Source: Pseudomonadales bacterium
Lineage (GTDB): Bacteria > Pseudomonadota > Gammaproteobacteria > Pseudomonadales > UBA5518
Direction: 5' to 3'
Assembly: GCA_024234165.1 (NCBI GenBank)
Contig: JACKOP010000003.1
Location: 558,001-622,000, forward strand
DNA: 64,000 nt
In this document: positions 32,174 to 41,637 of the stretch, one piece after another
Layout: each line of letters begins with the position of its first letter
Numbering within the stretch: the stretch's first letter is position 1
Made by a program: the position numbers and the translations under genes
The notes under the pieces: generated by a model
Seen by the model: the letters and a program-made list of their open reading frames with translations, nothing else
Database searches by the model: none
What the model was told of the DNA's origin: nothing

Positions 32174-33103
32174 ATGCATACACCTGTGATGTTGCAGGAG
32201 GCGGTGGATTTTCTGGTGACAGATCCCACTGGCTGGTACGTGGACGGAACTTTCGGTCGTGGTGGTCATTCCCGCGCGATTCTGGGGCGCCTTGCCGTCG
32301 GCGGTCGCTTGCTTGCGATCGATCGTGATCCCGAGGCGGTGAGTGCTGCCGGAGCGGCGGTGCTTGCCGACGATCCGCGCTTCACGATCGAGCAGGCGTC
32401 GTTCGCCGAACTTGCGCGGGTCATGCATCGTCACGGCATGCAGGGTGGCGTGCACGGCATCCTGTTCGACCTCGGCGTGTCCTCGCCACAGCTCGATGAT
32501 CCGCACCGCGGCTTCAGCTTCCTGCAGGATGGACCACTCGACATGCGCATGGATCCGCACGCCGGGCGCAGTGCTGCCGAATGGATCGCGCGTGCACGCG
32601 CCGAAGAGATCGAGCGGGTGTTGCGCGAGTACGGCGAGGAGCGCTTTGCGCGACGCATGGCGGCGGCGATCGTGCGCGAGCGTGCAAGCGCACCGATCCA
32701 CACCACCACGCAGCTTGCCCGCATCGTGGCTGCAGCAAATCCGGCCTGGGAAAAAGGCAAGCATCCGGCGACGCGCGCCTTCCAGGCAATCCGCATCTTC
32801 GTCAACGGCGAGCTCGAAGCGCTCGTCACCGCGCTGGCGCAGGCCGCCGAGCTGCTGCGCCCGGGTGGTCGGCTGGTGGTGATCAGTTTCCACTCGCTCG
32901 AGGACCGCATCGTGAAGCGCTTCATGCGTGATGCCTCGCGTCATTCCGGGCAACCCGGCATGCCGGCCGTCGTTGCGCCCCGGCTGCAACGGCTCGGCCG
33001 TGCAATGCGCCCGTGCGAAGCGGAGGTCGCGAACAACCCCCGCGCGCGCAGCGCGGTACTGCGTGTCGCCGAGCGCCTGGCAAGCGACGGGAGGGCCGCG
33101 TGA
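32174..33103 (+). CDS. rsmH: 16S rRNA m4C1402 methyltransferase RsmH
   Basis: 309 residues. Signatures: HTPVMLQEAVDFL, the SAM site VDGTFGRGGHSRAIL, FDLGVSSPQLDD, and GRLVVISFHSLEDRIVK. It makes the N4-methylation of C1402, the same nucleotide whose ribose is methylated by RsmI encoded about 1.2 kb upstream. Its stop overlaps the ftsL ATG by one base. Confidence 0.98.
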   Translation: MHTPVMLQEAVDFLVTDPTGWYVDGTFGRGGHSRAILGRLAVGGRLLAIDRDPEAVSAAGAAVLADDPRFTIEQASFAELARVMHRHGMQGGVHGILFDLGVSSPQLDDPHRGFSFLQDGPLDMRMDPHAGRSAAEWIARARAEEIERVLREYGEERFARRMAAAIVRERASAPIHTTTQLARIVAAANPAWEKGKHPATRAFQAIRIFVNGELEALVTALAQAAELLRPGGRLVVISFHSLEDRIVKRFMRDASRHSGQPGMPAVVAPRLQRLGRAMRPCEAEVANNPRARSAVLRVAERLASDGRAA

Positions 33104-33411
33104 TGGCAGACGTGGAGAGTGCGCTGCGAGCTGCGCCCGGGCGCAATCGCTGGCCCTGGCTGGCGTTGGTCCTGCTGGTGCTGGTCGTCGCGTCGTCGTT
33201 CGGCGTGATCTACACCGCGCACAGCTCGCGTGAGCTGTTTCGCCAGCTCGAACAGGCGCGGCGTGACGAGAACGAGATCCAGAACGAGTGGCGGCAACTG
33301 CTGCTCGAGCGCGGCACACTGTCCTCGCATGCCCGCGTCGAGGCCATCGCGCGTGAGCGACTGCGCATGGTTCCGGTCGAGGGGGAATTTCGCGTGCTGG
33401 TGGGCGAATGA
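33103..33411 (+). CDS. ftsL: Cell division protein FtsL
   Basis: 102 residues: short cytoplasmic lead, one membrane helix (about 19-40, WLALVLLVLVVASSFGVIY), then a periplasmic coiled coil (LFRQLEQARRDENEIQNEWRQLLLERG). FtsL joins FtsQ and FtsB and regulates FtsWI septal synthesis. Assignment rests on topology, length and position between rsmH and ftsI. Confidence 0.95.
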   Translation: MADVESALRAAPGRNRWPWLALVLLVLVVASSFGVIYTAHSSRELFRQLEQARRDENEIQNEWRQLLLERGTLSSHARVEAIARERLRMVPVEGEFRVLVGE

Positions 33412-35141
33412 AGACGCGGCCGGTCGCAGCCGTGCCGGCGTGGCGCATCCGCGTGGTGGCGGTGGGGCTCGGTTGTCTGGCGCTCGTGCTGGTGGCGCGG
33501 CTGATATCACTGCAGTTGCTCGACACCGAGCGCGGCTACCGCTTCCTGCAGAAGCAGGGCAATGCACGCTCCCTGCGGGTGGAGCCGATCCCGACACACC
33601 GGGGAATCATCTCGGACCGCAATGGCGAACCGCTGGCGATCAGCACTCCGGTACAGACGCTGTGGGCGAATCCGCGCCAGTTGGTAGCCGGCATGCAGGC
33701 CGGAGACTGGGCGCGGCTCGAGGGCGCACTCGAGGTGCCGGCGGGCGAGCTGGAGCAGCGCATGCGCGCACTGGCGAACCGCGAGTTCGCGTATCTGCGC
33801 CGGCGCATGACGCCGGCCGACGCACAGCGCGTGCTCGATCTGGGCATCGTCGGGGTCTATGCGCGCCGGGAATACCAGCGCTTCTATCCCGCCGGGCAGA
33901 TTGCCGCACACGTGATCGGGTTCACCAACGTCGACGATCACGGGCAGGAAGGCATCGAGCTCGCGTACGACGAATGGCTGGCCGGCGTAGAGGGGTCGAA
34001 GCAGGTCATCAAGGATCTGTTCGGTCACGTGATCCGCGACGTGCAGGAATTGAGTCCAGCACGCCCGGGCCGGGCACTCGAGCTTGGCCTCGACCTGCGC
34101 ATGCAGTACCTCGCGCACCGCGAACTGACGAAGGCAGTCGAAGCCGCCGGCGCCGAAGCAGGCTGCGTGGTGCTGATCGACGCGCGCAGCGGTGAAGTGC
34201 TCGCAATGGCCAATGTGCCGTCGTACAACCCGAACAATCGTGGCGCGGACATCGGTCAGGCGCTGCGCAACCGGGCGATCACCGATCAGTTCGAACCCGG
34301 CTCGACGATGAAGCCGCTGACGATGATTGCTGCGCTCGAAAGCGGCAAGTACCACCCCGGGATGACGATCGACACTTCTCCCGGGTATATCCGCGTCGGG
34401 CGCAAGACATTCCGTGATCACAACAATTACGGCCTGCTGTCGCTGGGCGGCGTGATTACCAAGTCGAGCCAGGTCGGAACCACGAAGATCGCACTGTCAC
34501 TGGATCCGAACGCGATCCGTGATGTGTTCGTGCGCGCTGGTCTGGGGCAGTCACTGGGCACCGGGTTTCCGGGCGAGAGCATCGGCAGGCTGCCTGCGCC
34601 GCGAAAGTGGAGCGACGTGGCGCGTGCGAACTTCGCGTTCGGTTACGGGCTGTCGGTGACGCCACTGCAGCTTGCGCGGGCGTACAGCGTCATCGCGGCG
34701 GGCGGTGTCGAGCGTCCGATCACGCTGCTGCGTGCGCGCGAGACACGCCAGGAAAAGCAGGTGTACGAGCGCGAGTCGGTTGCCGAGCTGATCACGATGA
34801 TGCGCACCGTGACCCAGCCCGGCGGCACCGCCGTGCGGGCAGCAATCAAGGGTTACACGGTTGCCGGCAAGACCGGGACGGTGCATCGCCTCGGGTCGCA
34901 TGGCTACGAGGCAGATCGCTACGTATCGCTGTTTGCCGGCTTTGCTCCAGCCAGCGATCCGCGCGTGGTCGGTGTGGTGATCGTCAGTGATCCGCGCGGT
35001 GGAGTCTATTACGGTGGTGCGATTGCGGCACCGGTGTTTTCGTCCGTGGTTGCCGGTGCGCTGCGGCTGATGAATGTGGCTCCCGACGATCTGGAGCAGA
35101 TCCTGCCGCCTGCGCAGGCGTTGGCGAGGAAGCCGGCATGA
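33408..35141 (+). CDS. ftsI: Septal peptidoglycan transpeptidase FtsI (PBP3)
   Basis: 577 residues: one membrane helix (about 14-35), a pedestal domain (60-220) and a transpeptidase domain. The active-site serine is S299 in STMK and the third motif is KTGT (488-491). The second motif, normally SSN, reads SSQ (353-355). FtsI cross-links septal peptidoglycan with FtsW and is the target of aztreonam-type beta-lactams. It overlaps ftsL and murE by 4 bases each. Confidence 0.97.
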   Translation: MKTRPVAAVPAWRIRVVAVGLGCLALVLVARLISLQLLDTERGYRFLQKQGNARSLRVEPIPTHRGIISDRNGEPLAISTPVQTLWANPRQLVAGMQAGDWARLEGALEVPAGELEQRMRALANREFAYLRRRMTPADAQRVLDLGIVGVYARREYQRFYPAGQIAAHVIGFTNVDDHGQEGIELAYDEWLAGVEGSKQVIKDLFGHVIRDVQELSPARPGRALELGLDLRMQYLAHRELTKAVEAAGAEAGCVVLIDARSGEVLAMANVPSYNPNNRGADIGQALRNRAITDQFEPGSTMKPLTMIAALESGKYHPGMTIDTSPGYIRVGRKTFRDHNNYGLLSLGGVITKSSQVGTTKIALSLDPNAIRDVFVRAGLGQSLGTGFPGESIGRLPAPRKWSDVARANFAFGYGLSVTPLQLARAYSVIAAGGVERPITLLRARETRQEKQVYERESVAELITMMRTVTQPGGTAVRAAIKGYTVAGKTGTVHRLGSHGYEADRYVSLFAGFAPASDPRVVGVVIVSDPRGGVYYGGAIAAPVFSSVVAGALRLMNVAPDDLEQILPPAQALARKPA

Positions 35142-36619
35142 GCGCCACGGCGGCCACGGCGCGTACGCTTGCCGAACTGCTGCCCGAGTTCGCGGGAACG
35201 GCGCAAGGTGCTCTTGTGCTGTCGGGTCTCAGCCTCGACAGCCGGGAAGTACGCGCCGGCGAGGCGTTCATCGCACTGCGCGGCGCTCATCATGACGGTA
35301 TGGCGTTCGCCGCCGATGCGCTTGGTCGGGGCGCGCGTGTGGTATTGGCAGACGCGGCCAGCGGTGCTGCATCCTCCGGCGCAATCATCGCGGTGCCTGG
35401 ACTCGCCGAGCGGGTCAGCGAGATTGCAGGGCGGTTCTACGGTGATCCGTCCCGGGAGCTGACGCTGTTCGGGGTGACCGGAACCAACGGCAAGACGACC
35501 TGCACGCAGTTGATCGCCGCAGCACTGGAATCGCTCGGCACGCGCTGTGGCGTGATCGGTACGCTCGGGTGGGGCTTCCCGGGCCGGCTCGACGCAACCC
35601 GGCACACCACGCCCGATGCGGTCTCGATCCAGCGCATGCTGGCGGTGCTGCGCGCCGAGGATGCACGAGCCGCAGCGCTCGAGGTGTCTTCGCACGCGCT
35701 CGAACAGGGTCGCGTGCGTGCAGTGCATCTGCACACCGCCGTGTTCACCAATCTCAGTCACGATCATCTCGACTACCACGGTACGCTGGAGAACTATGGT
35801 GCGGCCAAGCGCCTGCTGTTCGCACACCCCGGACTTCGGCATGCGGTGATCAATGCCGATGATGGCTGGGGGCGACACCTGCTGCAGACCTTGCCAGGCG
35901 ACATGCAGGGGCTCGGCTATGCGCTCGGCGACGGTGATGCGCCGTTGCGGGCGGTGCGCGTCACGGCCGGATCACGCGGGCTGCTTGCCGAGATCCTCAG
36001 CCCGTGGGGGACGGGAACGCTGCGTGTGCCGCTGCTCGGGCGCTTCAATCTGTATAACGCGCTGGCAGTGCTTGGCTCGCTGTGCATGAGCGGTGTGGCG
36101 CTGGGCGACGCGCTTGCCGCGCTGGAGAACGCACCCGCGGTGCCCGGAAGAATGCAGCGGATCGATGCCGCGGGTGCGCCGCTCGTCATCGTCGATTATG
36201 CGCACTCGCCCGACGCGCTGGAGCAGACGCTGCGCGCGCTGCGCGAACACGCCAGCGGGAGGCTGTGGTGCGTGTTCGGTTGTGGTGGTGATCGTGATCG
36301 CGCCAAGCGCCCGTTGATGGGGCGTATCGCATGGGAACACGCTGACGAAGTGCTGCTGACCAGCGACAACCCGCGCAGCGAGGATCCGCAGGCGATCATC
36401 GACGACATCGCGACCGGAATCCCGGCTGCAGGCGCTCGCCGCGAATGCGATCGCGCCGCGGCGATCCGCTACGCAATCGCCCGGGCTGCGCCGGGCGATT
36501 GCGTGCTGATCGCCGGCAAGGGGCACGAGGAGTACCAGGAAGCGCGCGGGGTGCGCGTGCCGTTCAGCGACGCTGCGATTGCACGTGCGGCACTCGCAGC
36601 GCGGGAGCTACGCACATGA
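35138..36619 (+). CDS. murE: UDP-MurNAc-tripeptide synthetase (meso-DAP ligase)
   Basis: 493 residues of the Mur ligase family: N-terminal UDP domain, ATP loop GVTGTNGKTT, the carbamylated-lysine region, and DNPR in LTSDNPRSEDP, which selects meso-diaminopimelate rather than lysine. It adds the third residue of the stem peptide, so the cell wall is of the m-DAP type. Overlaps ftsI and murF in ATGA junctions. Confidence 0.98.
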   Translation: MSATAATARTLAELLPEFAGTAQGALVLSGLSLDSREVRAGEAFIALRGAHHDGMAFAADALGRGARVVLADAASGAASSGAIIAVPGLAERVSEIAGRFYGDPSRELTLFGVTGTNGKTTCTQLIAAALESLGTRCGVIGTLGWGFPGRLDATRHTTPDAVSIQRMLAVLRAEDARAAALEVSSHALEQGRVRAVHLHTAVFTNLSHDHLDYHGTLENYGAAKRLLFAHPGLRHAVINADDGWGRHLLQTLPGDMQGLGYALGDGDAPLRAVRVTAGSRGLLAEILSPWGTGTLRVPLLGRFNLYNALAVLGSLCMSGVALGDALAALENAPAVPGRMQRIDAAGAPLVIVDYAHSPDALEQTLRALREHASGRLWCVFGCGGDRDRAKRPLMGRIAWEHADEVLLTSDNPRSEDPQAIIDDIATGIPAAGARRECDRAAAIRYAIARAAPGDCVLIAGKGHEEYQEARGVRVPFSDAAIARAALAARELRT

Positions 36620-37998
36620 TGCGAGCGATGGGCCTGGTGGAGGTGGCGCGCGTGCTGGGCGTGGCTGCACCCGCGCACAACGTGCATTTCACCGCCGTCA
36701 GCACCGATTCACGCGCGATTGCGCCGGCAAGCCTGTTCGTCGCGCTGTGCGGCGAGCGCTTCGATGCGCATGCCTTTGTCGGCGAGGCCGAGCGTGGCGG
36801 AGCGGTTGCGCTGCTGTGTTCGCGTCCGGTCAGCGCCGGCGTTCCGGTGCTGCTGGTGCCCGACACGCTGCGGGCGCTCGGTGCGATTGCACGGCATAAC
36901 CGTGAGCTGTTCAGCGGCCCCGTGGTGGCGTTGACCGGCAGTGCCGGCAAGACGACGACGCGCGAGATGATCGCGGCGATCCTGCGCACCGGCGGTCCGG
37001 TGCACGCCACCGCCGGCAACCTCAACAACGAGGTCGGAGTGCCGCTGACGCTGCTCGGACTGGGGCCGCAGGCGCACGCGGCGGTCATCGAGATGGGTGC
37101 CGCCCGGCCCGGCGATATCGCGTACCTGGCAGCGTTCGTGCGCCCGGATGTGGCGCTGGTCACGAACGCGTTGCCGGCGCACCTGCAGGGCTTCGGCACG
37201 CTGGCAGCGGTGGCCGCTGCCAAGGGCGAAATCTACGAGGCGCTCGGTGCCGATGGCATCGCCATACTGAATCTCGACGATCCCTTCGCTGCCACGTGGC
37301 GTGCGCGCGTCGGATCGCGGCGTGTGATCGGAGTCAGTGTGCGAGGCGATGCACTCGCCGACGTGTGCGCCGAAGACGTGCGACTGCAGGATGGCTGCGC
37401 ACGCTTTCGTCTGCTGACCCCGGCCGGATGCGGCGATGTGCGCCTGGCAGTGCCCGGCGTGCAGCAGGTGGCGAACGCCGTATGCGCTGCTGCGGTCGGG
37501 GTGGCGCTCGGTGTGCGGCCCGAGGCGATTCGCGCCGGCCTGCAGGCGGTCGTTCCGGTAGCCGGACGCATGCAGCCGCGTGTCACGACACGCGGCGCCT
37601 TGCTGATCGACGACAGCTACAACGCCAATCCGGGGTCGGTGCGGGCCGCGATCGACTCGCTGGTGAGCTTCGACGGTGAGCGTGTGCTGGTGCTCGGTGC
37701 GATGGCCGAACTCGGTGCCGGGAGCCGCGACCTGCATCGTGAAGTCGGGGCGCATGCGCGCTTGCGTGGTGTCACGCAGCTGTTCGCCTGCGGCGAACAT
37801 GCAGAGGCGCTCGCGGCGGGATTCGGCACCGGTGCCCGGATCTTCGCATCACATGAAGAGCTGACCGCCGCCTGCCGCAGCTTCGATCGTCCCGGTTGCG
37901 TGATCCTGGTGAAGGGGTCGCGTGCGGCGGCGATGGAGCGGGTGGTGGACGCACTCGTCGACGCGGACCCCGGCGTGGCCGGGGCAGGGAGGCATTGA
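36616..37998 (+). CDS. murF: UDP-MurNAc-tripeptide D-Ala-D-Ala ligase
   Basis: 460 residues starting at ATG 36616. Mur ligase with ATP loop LTGSAGKTTTREM, the NNEVGVPLTLL segment and DDSYNANPGSVRAAI, diagnostic of MurF. It adds D-Ala-D-Ala to complete the UDP-MurNAc-pentapeptide. The stop shares a base with the mraY start. Confidence 0.98.
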   Translation: MMRAMGLVEVARVLGVAAPAHNVHFTAVSTDSRAIAPASLFVALCGERFDAHAFVGEAERGGAVALLCSRPVSAGVPVLLVPDTLRALGAIARHNRELFSGPVVALTGSAGKTTTREMIAAILRTGGPVHATAGNLNNEVGVPLTLLGLGPQAHAAVIEMGAARPGDIAYLAAFVRPDVALVTNALPAHLQGFGTLAAVAAAKGEIYEALGADGIAILNLDDPFAATWRARVGSRRVIGVSVRGDALADVCAEDVRLQDGCARFRLLTPAGCGDVRLAVPGVQQVANAVCAAAVGVALGVRPEAIRAGLQAVVPVAGRMQPRVTTRGALLIDDSYNANPGSVRAAIDSLVSFDGERVLVLGAMAELGAGSRDLHREVGAHARLRGVTQLFACGEHAEALAAGFGTGARIFASHEELTAACRSFDRPGCVILVKGSRAAAMERVVDALVDADPGVAGAGRH

Positions 37999-39080
37999 TG
38001 CTGCTGTTGTTGGCCGAGTGGCTCAGCCAGTATGCCAAGGGATTTGCGGTATTCCAGTACCTGACGTTTCGCGGCATCCTCGGCGTGCTGACCGCACTGG
38101 CGATCACCTTGCTGGTGGGGCCGGTGATGATCCGGCGGCTGAATCGCGGGCAGATCGGCCAGGCGGTACGCAGCGACGGACCGCAGTCGCACCTCAGCAA
38201 GGCGGGCACGCCGACGATGGGGGGCGCACTGATCCTGGTCGGCATCGTGACCAGCACGCTGTTGTGGGGCGATCTCGACAACCGTTACGTCTGGGTGGTG
38301 CTCGCCGTGACGGTGGCGTTCGGTGCCATCGGCTGGGTCGACGATTACCGCAAGGTCATCGAGAAGGACCCGCGTGGTCTGCCGGCGCGCTGGAAGTATT
38401 TCTGGCAGTCGCTGGCAGGTGCCGGGGCTGCCGTGTATCTCTACGCGAACGCAGGCTCTGCTGCCGAAACCCAGTTGATAGTGCCGTTCTTCAAGCAGGT
38501 TGCGTTCGCGCTTGGCCCGCTCTACGTGGTGCTCGCCTATTTCGTGATCGTCGGTGCGAGCAATGCCGTGAATCTCACCGACGGTCTCGACGGGCTGGCG
38601 ATCCTGCCGAGCGTACTGGTGGCCGGTGCGCTCGCGGTGATTGCGTACCTGGCCGGACACAGCGAGTTTGCGCCGTACCTGCACATTCCCTATATCGCCG
38701 GCGCCGGTGAGCTGGTGATCTTCTGCGGGGCGATGGTCGGCGCAGGACTCGGCTTCCTGTGGTTCAACACTTATCCCGCGATGGTCTTCATGGGTGATGT
38801 GGGGGCGCTGGCGCTCGGTGCCGCGCTGGGTGTCATTGCAGTGATCGTGCGCCACGAGATCGTGTTTTTCATCATGAGTGGCGTGTTCGTGATGGAGACC
38901 GTATCGGTGATGCTGCAGGTCGGCTCGTACAAGCTGACCGGCAAGCGGATCTTTCGCATGGCGCCGATCCATCACCATTTCGAGCTCAAGGGCTGGCCGG
39001 AGCCGCGCGTGATCGTGCGCTTCTGGATCATCACCGTGGTGCTGGTCCTGTTCGGGCTGGCGACCTTGAAATTGCGCTGA
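37998..39080 (+). CDS. mraY: Phospho-MurNAc-pentapeptide transferase (lipid I synthase)
   Basis: 360 residues with about ten membrane helices. Conserved MraY sites: the KAGTPTMGG loop, WVDDYRK (Mg-binding aspartates), NLTDGLDGLA and the C-terminal APIHHHFELKGWPE. It transfers phospho-MurNAc-pentapeptide to undecaprenyl phosphate at the inner membrane. 12 bases separate it from murD. Confidence 0.99.
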   Translation: MLLLLAEWLSQYAKGFAVFQYLTFRGILGVLTALAITLLVGPVMIRRLNRGQIGQAVRSDGPQSHLSKAGTPTMGGALILVGIVTSTLLWGDLDNRYVWVVLAVTVAFGAIGWVDDYRKVIEKDPRGLPARWKYFWQSLAGAGAAVYLYANAGSAAETQLIVPFFKQVAFALGPLYVVLAYFVIVGASNAVNLTDGLDGLAILPSVLVAGALAVIAYLAGHSEFAPYLHIPYIAGAGELVIFCGAMVGAGLGFLWFNTYPAMVFMGDVGALALGAALGVIAVIVRHEIVFFIMSGVFVMETVSVMLQVGSYKLTGKRIFRMAPIHHHFELKGWPEPRVIVRFWIITVVLVLFGLATLKLR

Positions 39081-39092
39081 GCAGCCATTCAC

Positions 39093-40457
39093 ATGATGCA
39101 AGACGCCGCAGCAAAGGCCTCGCAAATCGTAGTCGGCATGGGCCGCACCGGGCTGTCGTGCGCGCGCTTTCTGGCACGGCGTGGCGTGCCGTTTGCGGTT
39201 GTCGACAGCCGTGAGCGCCCGCCCGCACTCGAGTCGTTCCGCAGCGAATTTCCCGACGTGGAGTTGCGTACTGGCGCGCTCGATGCAGCCTTTCTCGCCG
39301 GCGCCCGCGAGTTGCTCGTGAGTCCAGGGCTGGATCCGCATGGGCCGGCGTTGGCTGCAGCACGTGCTGCCGGTGCGGCGGTGATCGGCGATATCGAACT
39401 CTTCCATCGCGAGGCGCGTGCACCGATCGTCGCGATCACGGGTACCAACGGCAAGAGTACGGTCACCACGCTGGTCGGCATGATGGCGCACGCGGCCGGT
39501 CTGCGCTGCGGCTGCGGCGGCAATCTGGGTACGCCGGCGCTCGAACTGCTGGATCCCGCAGCGGCGCTCTACGTGCTCGAGTTGTCGAGCTTCCAGCTCG
39601 AGACCGTGATCGATTTCGCTGCCGACGTGGCGACGATCCTCAATTTCGCACCGGATCACCTCGACCGCTATTCCGATCTGGACGCCTACCATCGGGCGAA
39701 GCTGCGCGTCTACGACGGTGCCCGCCACGTGGTGTTCAACCGTGACGACCCGCGGACCTTTGTGCCGGCGCGCTGCACGGGCACGCGCAGCAGCTTCGGG
39801 CTCGGGTCGGCGCAGGCGCCGGACTACGGACTCGTCGCATTGGCGGGTCGGCCGTGGTTGGCGCAGGGCGGCGAGCCATTGCTGGGCGTCTCCGAACTCG
39901 GATTGCGCGGGCGCCACAACGTTGGCAACGCGCTGGCTGCGGTGGCGCTGGCCGACGCGGCAGGCATACCGCGTGCGGCACAACTCGCGGTGCTGCGCGA
40001 GTACCGGGGCTTGCGGCACCGTTGCCAGCACGTGCGCCACTTTGAAGGTGTCGATTACTTCGACGATTCCAAGGGAACCAATGTGGCGGCCGCAGTCGCT
40101 GCGTTGCGTGGCCTCGCCGCCGACTGCGCCGGTCGCATCGTGCTGATCGCCGGTGGCGTGGCGAAGGAGAACGAGTTCACGGCGCTTGCTGCCGAGCTCG
40201 AGCGCGTGGGGCGTGCCGTGGTGCTGATCGGCGAGGCGGCCGCGCGGATGCAGCATGCGCTCGGCGACGTGCTGCCGGTGCACCGTGCTGCCGGGATGGA
40301 TGCGGCGGTCAGTGTGGCACGCGGCCTCGCACGGGCGGGCGACATCGTGCTGCTCTCTCCGGCATGCGCCAGTTTCGACATGTTCCGTGACTTCGAGGAG
40401 CGTGGCGACGCATTTGTACGTGCCGTGCAGGCACTCGCGGGCGGAGGCGCAGGCTGA
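39093..40457 (+). CDS. murD: UDP-MurNAc-L-alanine:D-glutamate ligase
   Basis: 454 residues. N-terminal Rossmann-like domain (VVGMGRTGLSCARFL), ATP loop GTNGKSTVTTL, the NFAPDHLDRY region and the C-terminal DDSKGTNVAAA typical of MurD. Adds D-glutamate to UDP-MurNAc-L-Ala. The start ATG 39093 lacks a strong Shine-Dalgarno, but the short gap from mraY suggests coupled translation. ftsW begins two bases after the stop. Confidence 0.98.
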   Translation: MMQDAAAKASQIVVGMGRTGLSCARFLARRGVPFAVVDSRERPPALESFRSEFPDVELRTGALDAAFLAGARELLVSPGLDPHGPALAAARAAGAAVIGDIELFHREARAPIVAITGTNGKSTVTTLVGMMAHAAGLRCGCGGNLGTPALELLDPAAALYVLELSSFQLETVIDFAADVATILNFAPDHLDRYSDLDAYHRAKLRVYDGARHVVFNRDDPRTFVPARCTGTRSSFGLGSAQAPDYGLVALAGRPWLAQGGEPLLGVSELGLRGRHNVGNALAAVALADAAGIPRAAQLAVLREYRGLRHRCQHVRHFEGVDYFDDSKGTNVAAAVAALRGLAADCAGRIVLIAGGVAKENEFTALAAELERVGRAVVLIGEAAARMQHALGDVLPVHRAAGMDAAVSVARGLARAGDIVLLSPACASFDMFRDFEERGDAFVRAVQALAGGGAG

Positions 40458-40458
40458 G

Positions 40459-41637
40459 ATGCAGTCGACACAGACCGAAGCCGTGCTGATCCGCCGCGCT
40501 GGCAGTCTCGACAGTCAGCTGCTCGTGCTGGTGGTGACGCTGTCGGCAGCGGGTTTCGTGATGATGGGTTCGGCGTCGATGGATTACGCCGCGGAACAGT
40601 ACGGTGATCCCTTCTATCACATCGTCCGTCACGCGATCTTTCTGGTGCTGGGAACGGGTGCGCTGTGGCTGATGCTGCAGTTGCCGGTGCGGCTGTGGGA
40701 ACACGCGGGGTCGTGGCTGCTGGTGGCCGGGATCGCCATTCTCGCGCTGGTGCTGGTTCCCGGCGTCGGTCGCGAAGTGAACGGCGCGACACGCTGGATC
40801 GCTTTCGGTCCGTTCAATCTGCAACCCTCCGAGCTGATGAAGCTGTTCTTCATCGTCTACCTCGCAGGCTACATGACGCGGCGCCAGCACGAGGTGCAGA
40901 ACCACTGGCGCGGGATGTTCAAGCCGCTCGGGTTGCTCGGCGTGGTGGTGCTGCTGCTGCTGCTCGAACCCGATTTCGGCGCTGCGGTGGTGATCAGCGG
41001 CACTGCAATGGCGATGCTGTTCCTCGGCGGAGCGCGCCTGCTGCAGTTTGGTGTGCTGCTGTTGCCCGCCCTCGGCGGCGCCGCAGTCGTGGCGGTGTGG
41101 TCCCCGTACCGGGTGCAGCGCCTGATCACCTTCCTCGACCCGTGGTCGGAGCAGTTTGGCGGTGGCTACCAGCTCACGCAGGCGTTGATTGCCTTCGGTC
41201 GTGGCGAGGTGTTCGGCGTCGGGCTCGGCAACAGCGTGCAGAAGCTGTTCTACCTGCCGGAAGCTCACACCGACTTCGTGTTCGCGATCATCGCCGAGGA
41301 ACTCGGACTGATCGGCTGCATGGCGCTGATCGCACTGTTCGCAGCGCTGGTGGCGCGCATCCTGCGCATCGGCAGCGAGGCTGCGCGGCGCCAGCAGCCG
41401 TTCCAGGCCCATGTGTGCTTCGGCATTGCGTTGCTTGTCGCAGCGCAGGTGTTCATCAACATCGGCGTCAATGCGGGCCTGCTGCCCACCAAGGGCTTGA
41501 CCTTGCCGTTCCTCAGCTACGGTGGCAGCAGCCTGTTGGTCCTGCTCGCCATGATGGGGCTGGTGCTGCGCATCGAGCGCGAACTGCGTATCGCACCGGT
41601 TGCGGCGCCTGCGCCATGGAGGCTGCGTCATGCCTGA
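40459..41637 (+). CDS. ftsW: Septal peptidoglycan glycosyltransferase FtsW
   Basis: 392 residues, ten predicted membrane helices, SEDS family. Signatures: GREVNGATRWIAFGPFNLQPSELMKL, LLEPDFGAAVVI, the AHTDFVFAIIAEELG loop with the catalytic aspartate region, and GLLPTKGLTLPFLSYGGSS. It polymerises septal glycan with FtsI. Start ATG 40459; the reading further upstream lies inside murD. Confidence 0.98.
   Translation: MQSTQTEAVLIRRAGSLDSQLLVLVVTLSAAGFVMMGSASMDYAAEQYGDPFYHIVRHAIFLVLGTGALWLMLQLPVRLWEHAGSWLLVAGIAILALVLVPGVGREVNGATRWIAFGPFNLQPSELMKLFFIVYLAGYMTRRQHEVQNHWRGMFKPLGLLGVVVLLLLLEPDFGAAVVISGTAMAMLFLGGARLLQFGVLLLPALGGAAVVAVWSPYRVQRLITFLDPWSEQFGGGYQLTQALIAFGRGEVFGVGLGNSVQKLFYLPEAHTDFVFAIIAEELGLIGCMALIALFAALVARILRIGSEAARRQQPFQAHVCFGIALLVAAQVFINIGVNAGLLPTKGLTLPFLSYGGSSLLVLLAMMGLVLRIERELRIAPVAAPAPWRLRHA

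Noticed and set aside
37617..40283. An 888-codon minus-strand open frame across murF, mraY and murD
   Set aside because: Antisense shadow of well-conserved cell wall genes; composition is rich in H, R and Q, typical of reversed GC-rich coding DNA.
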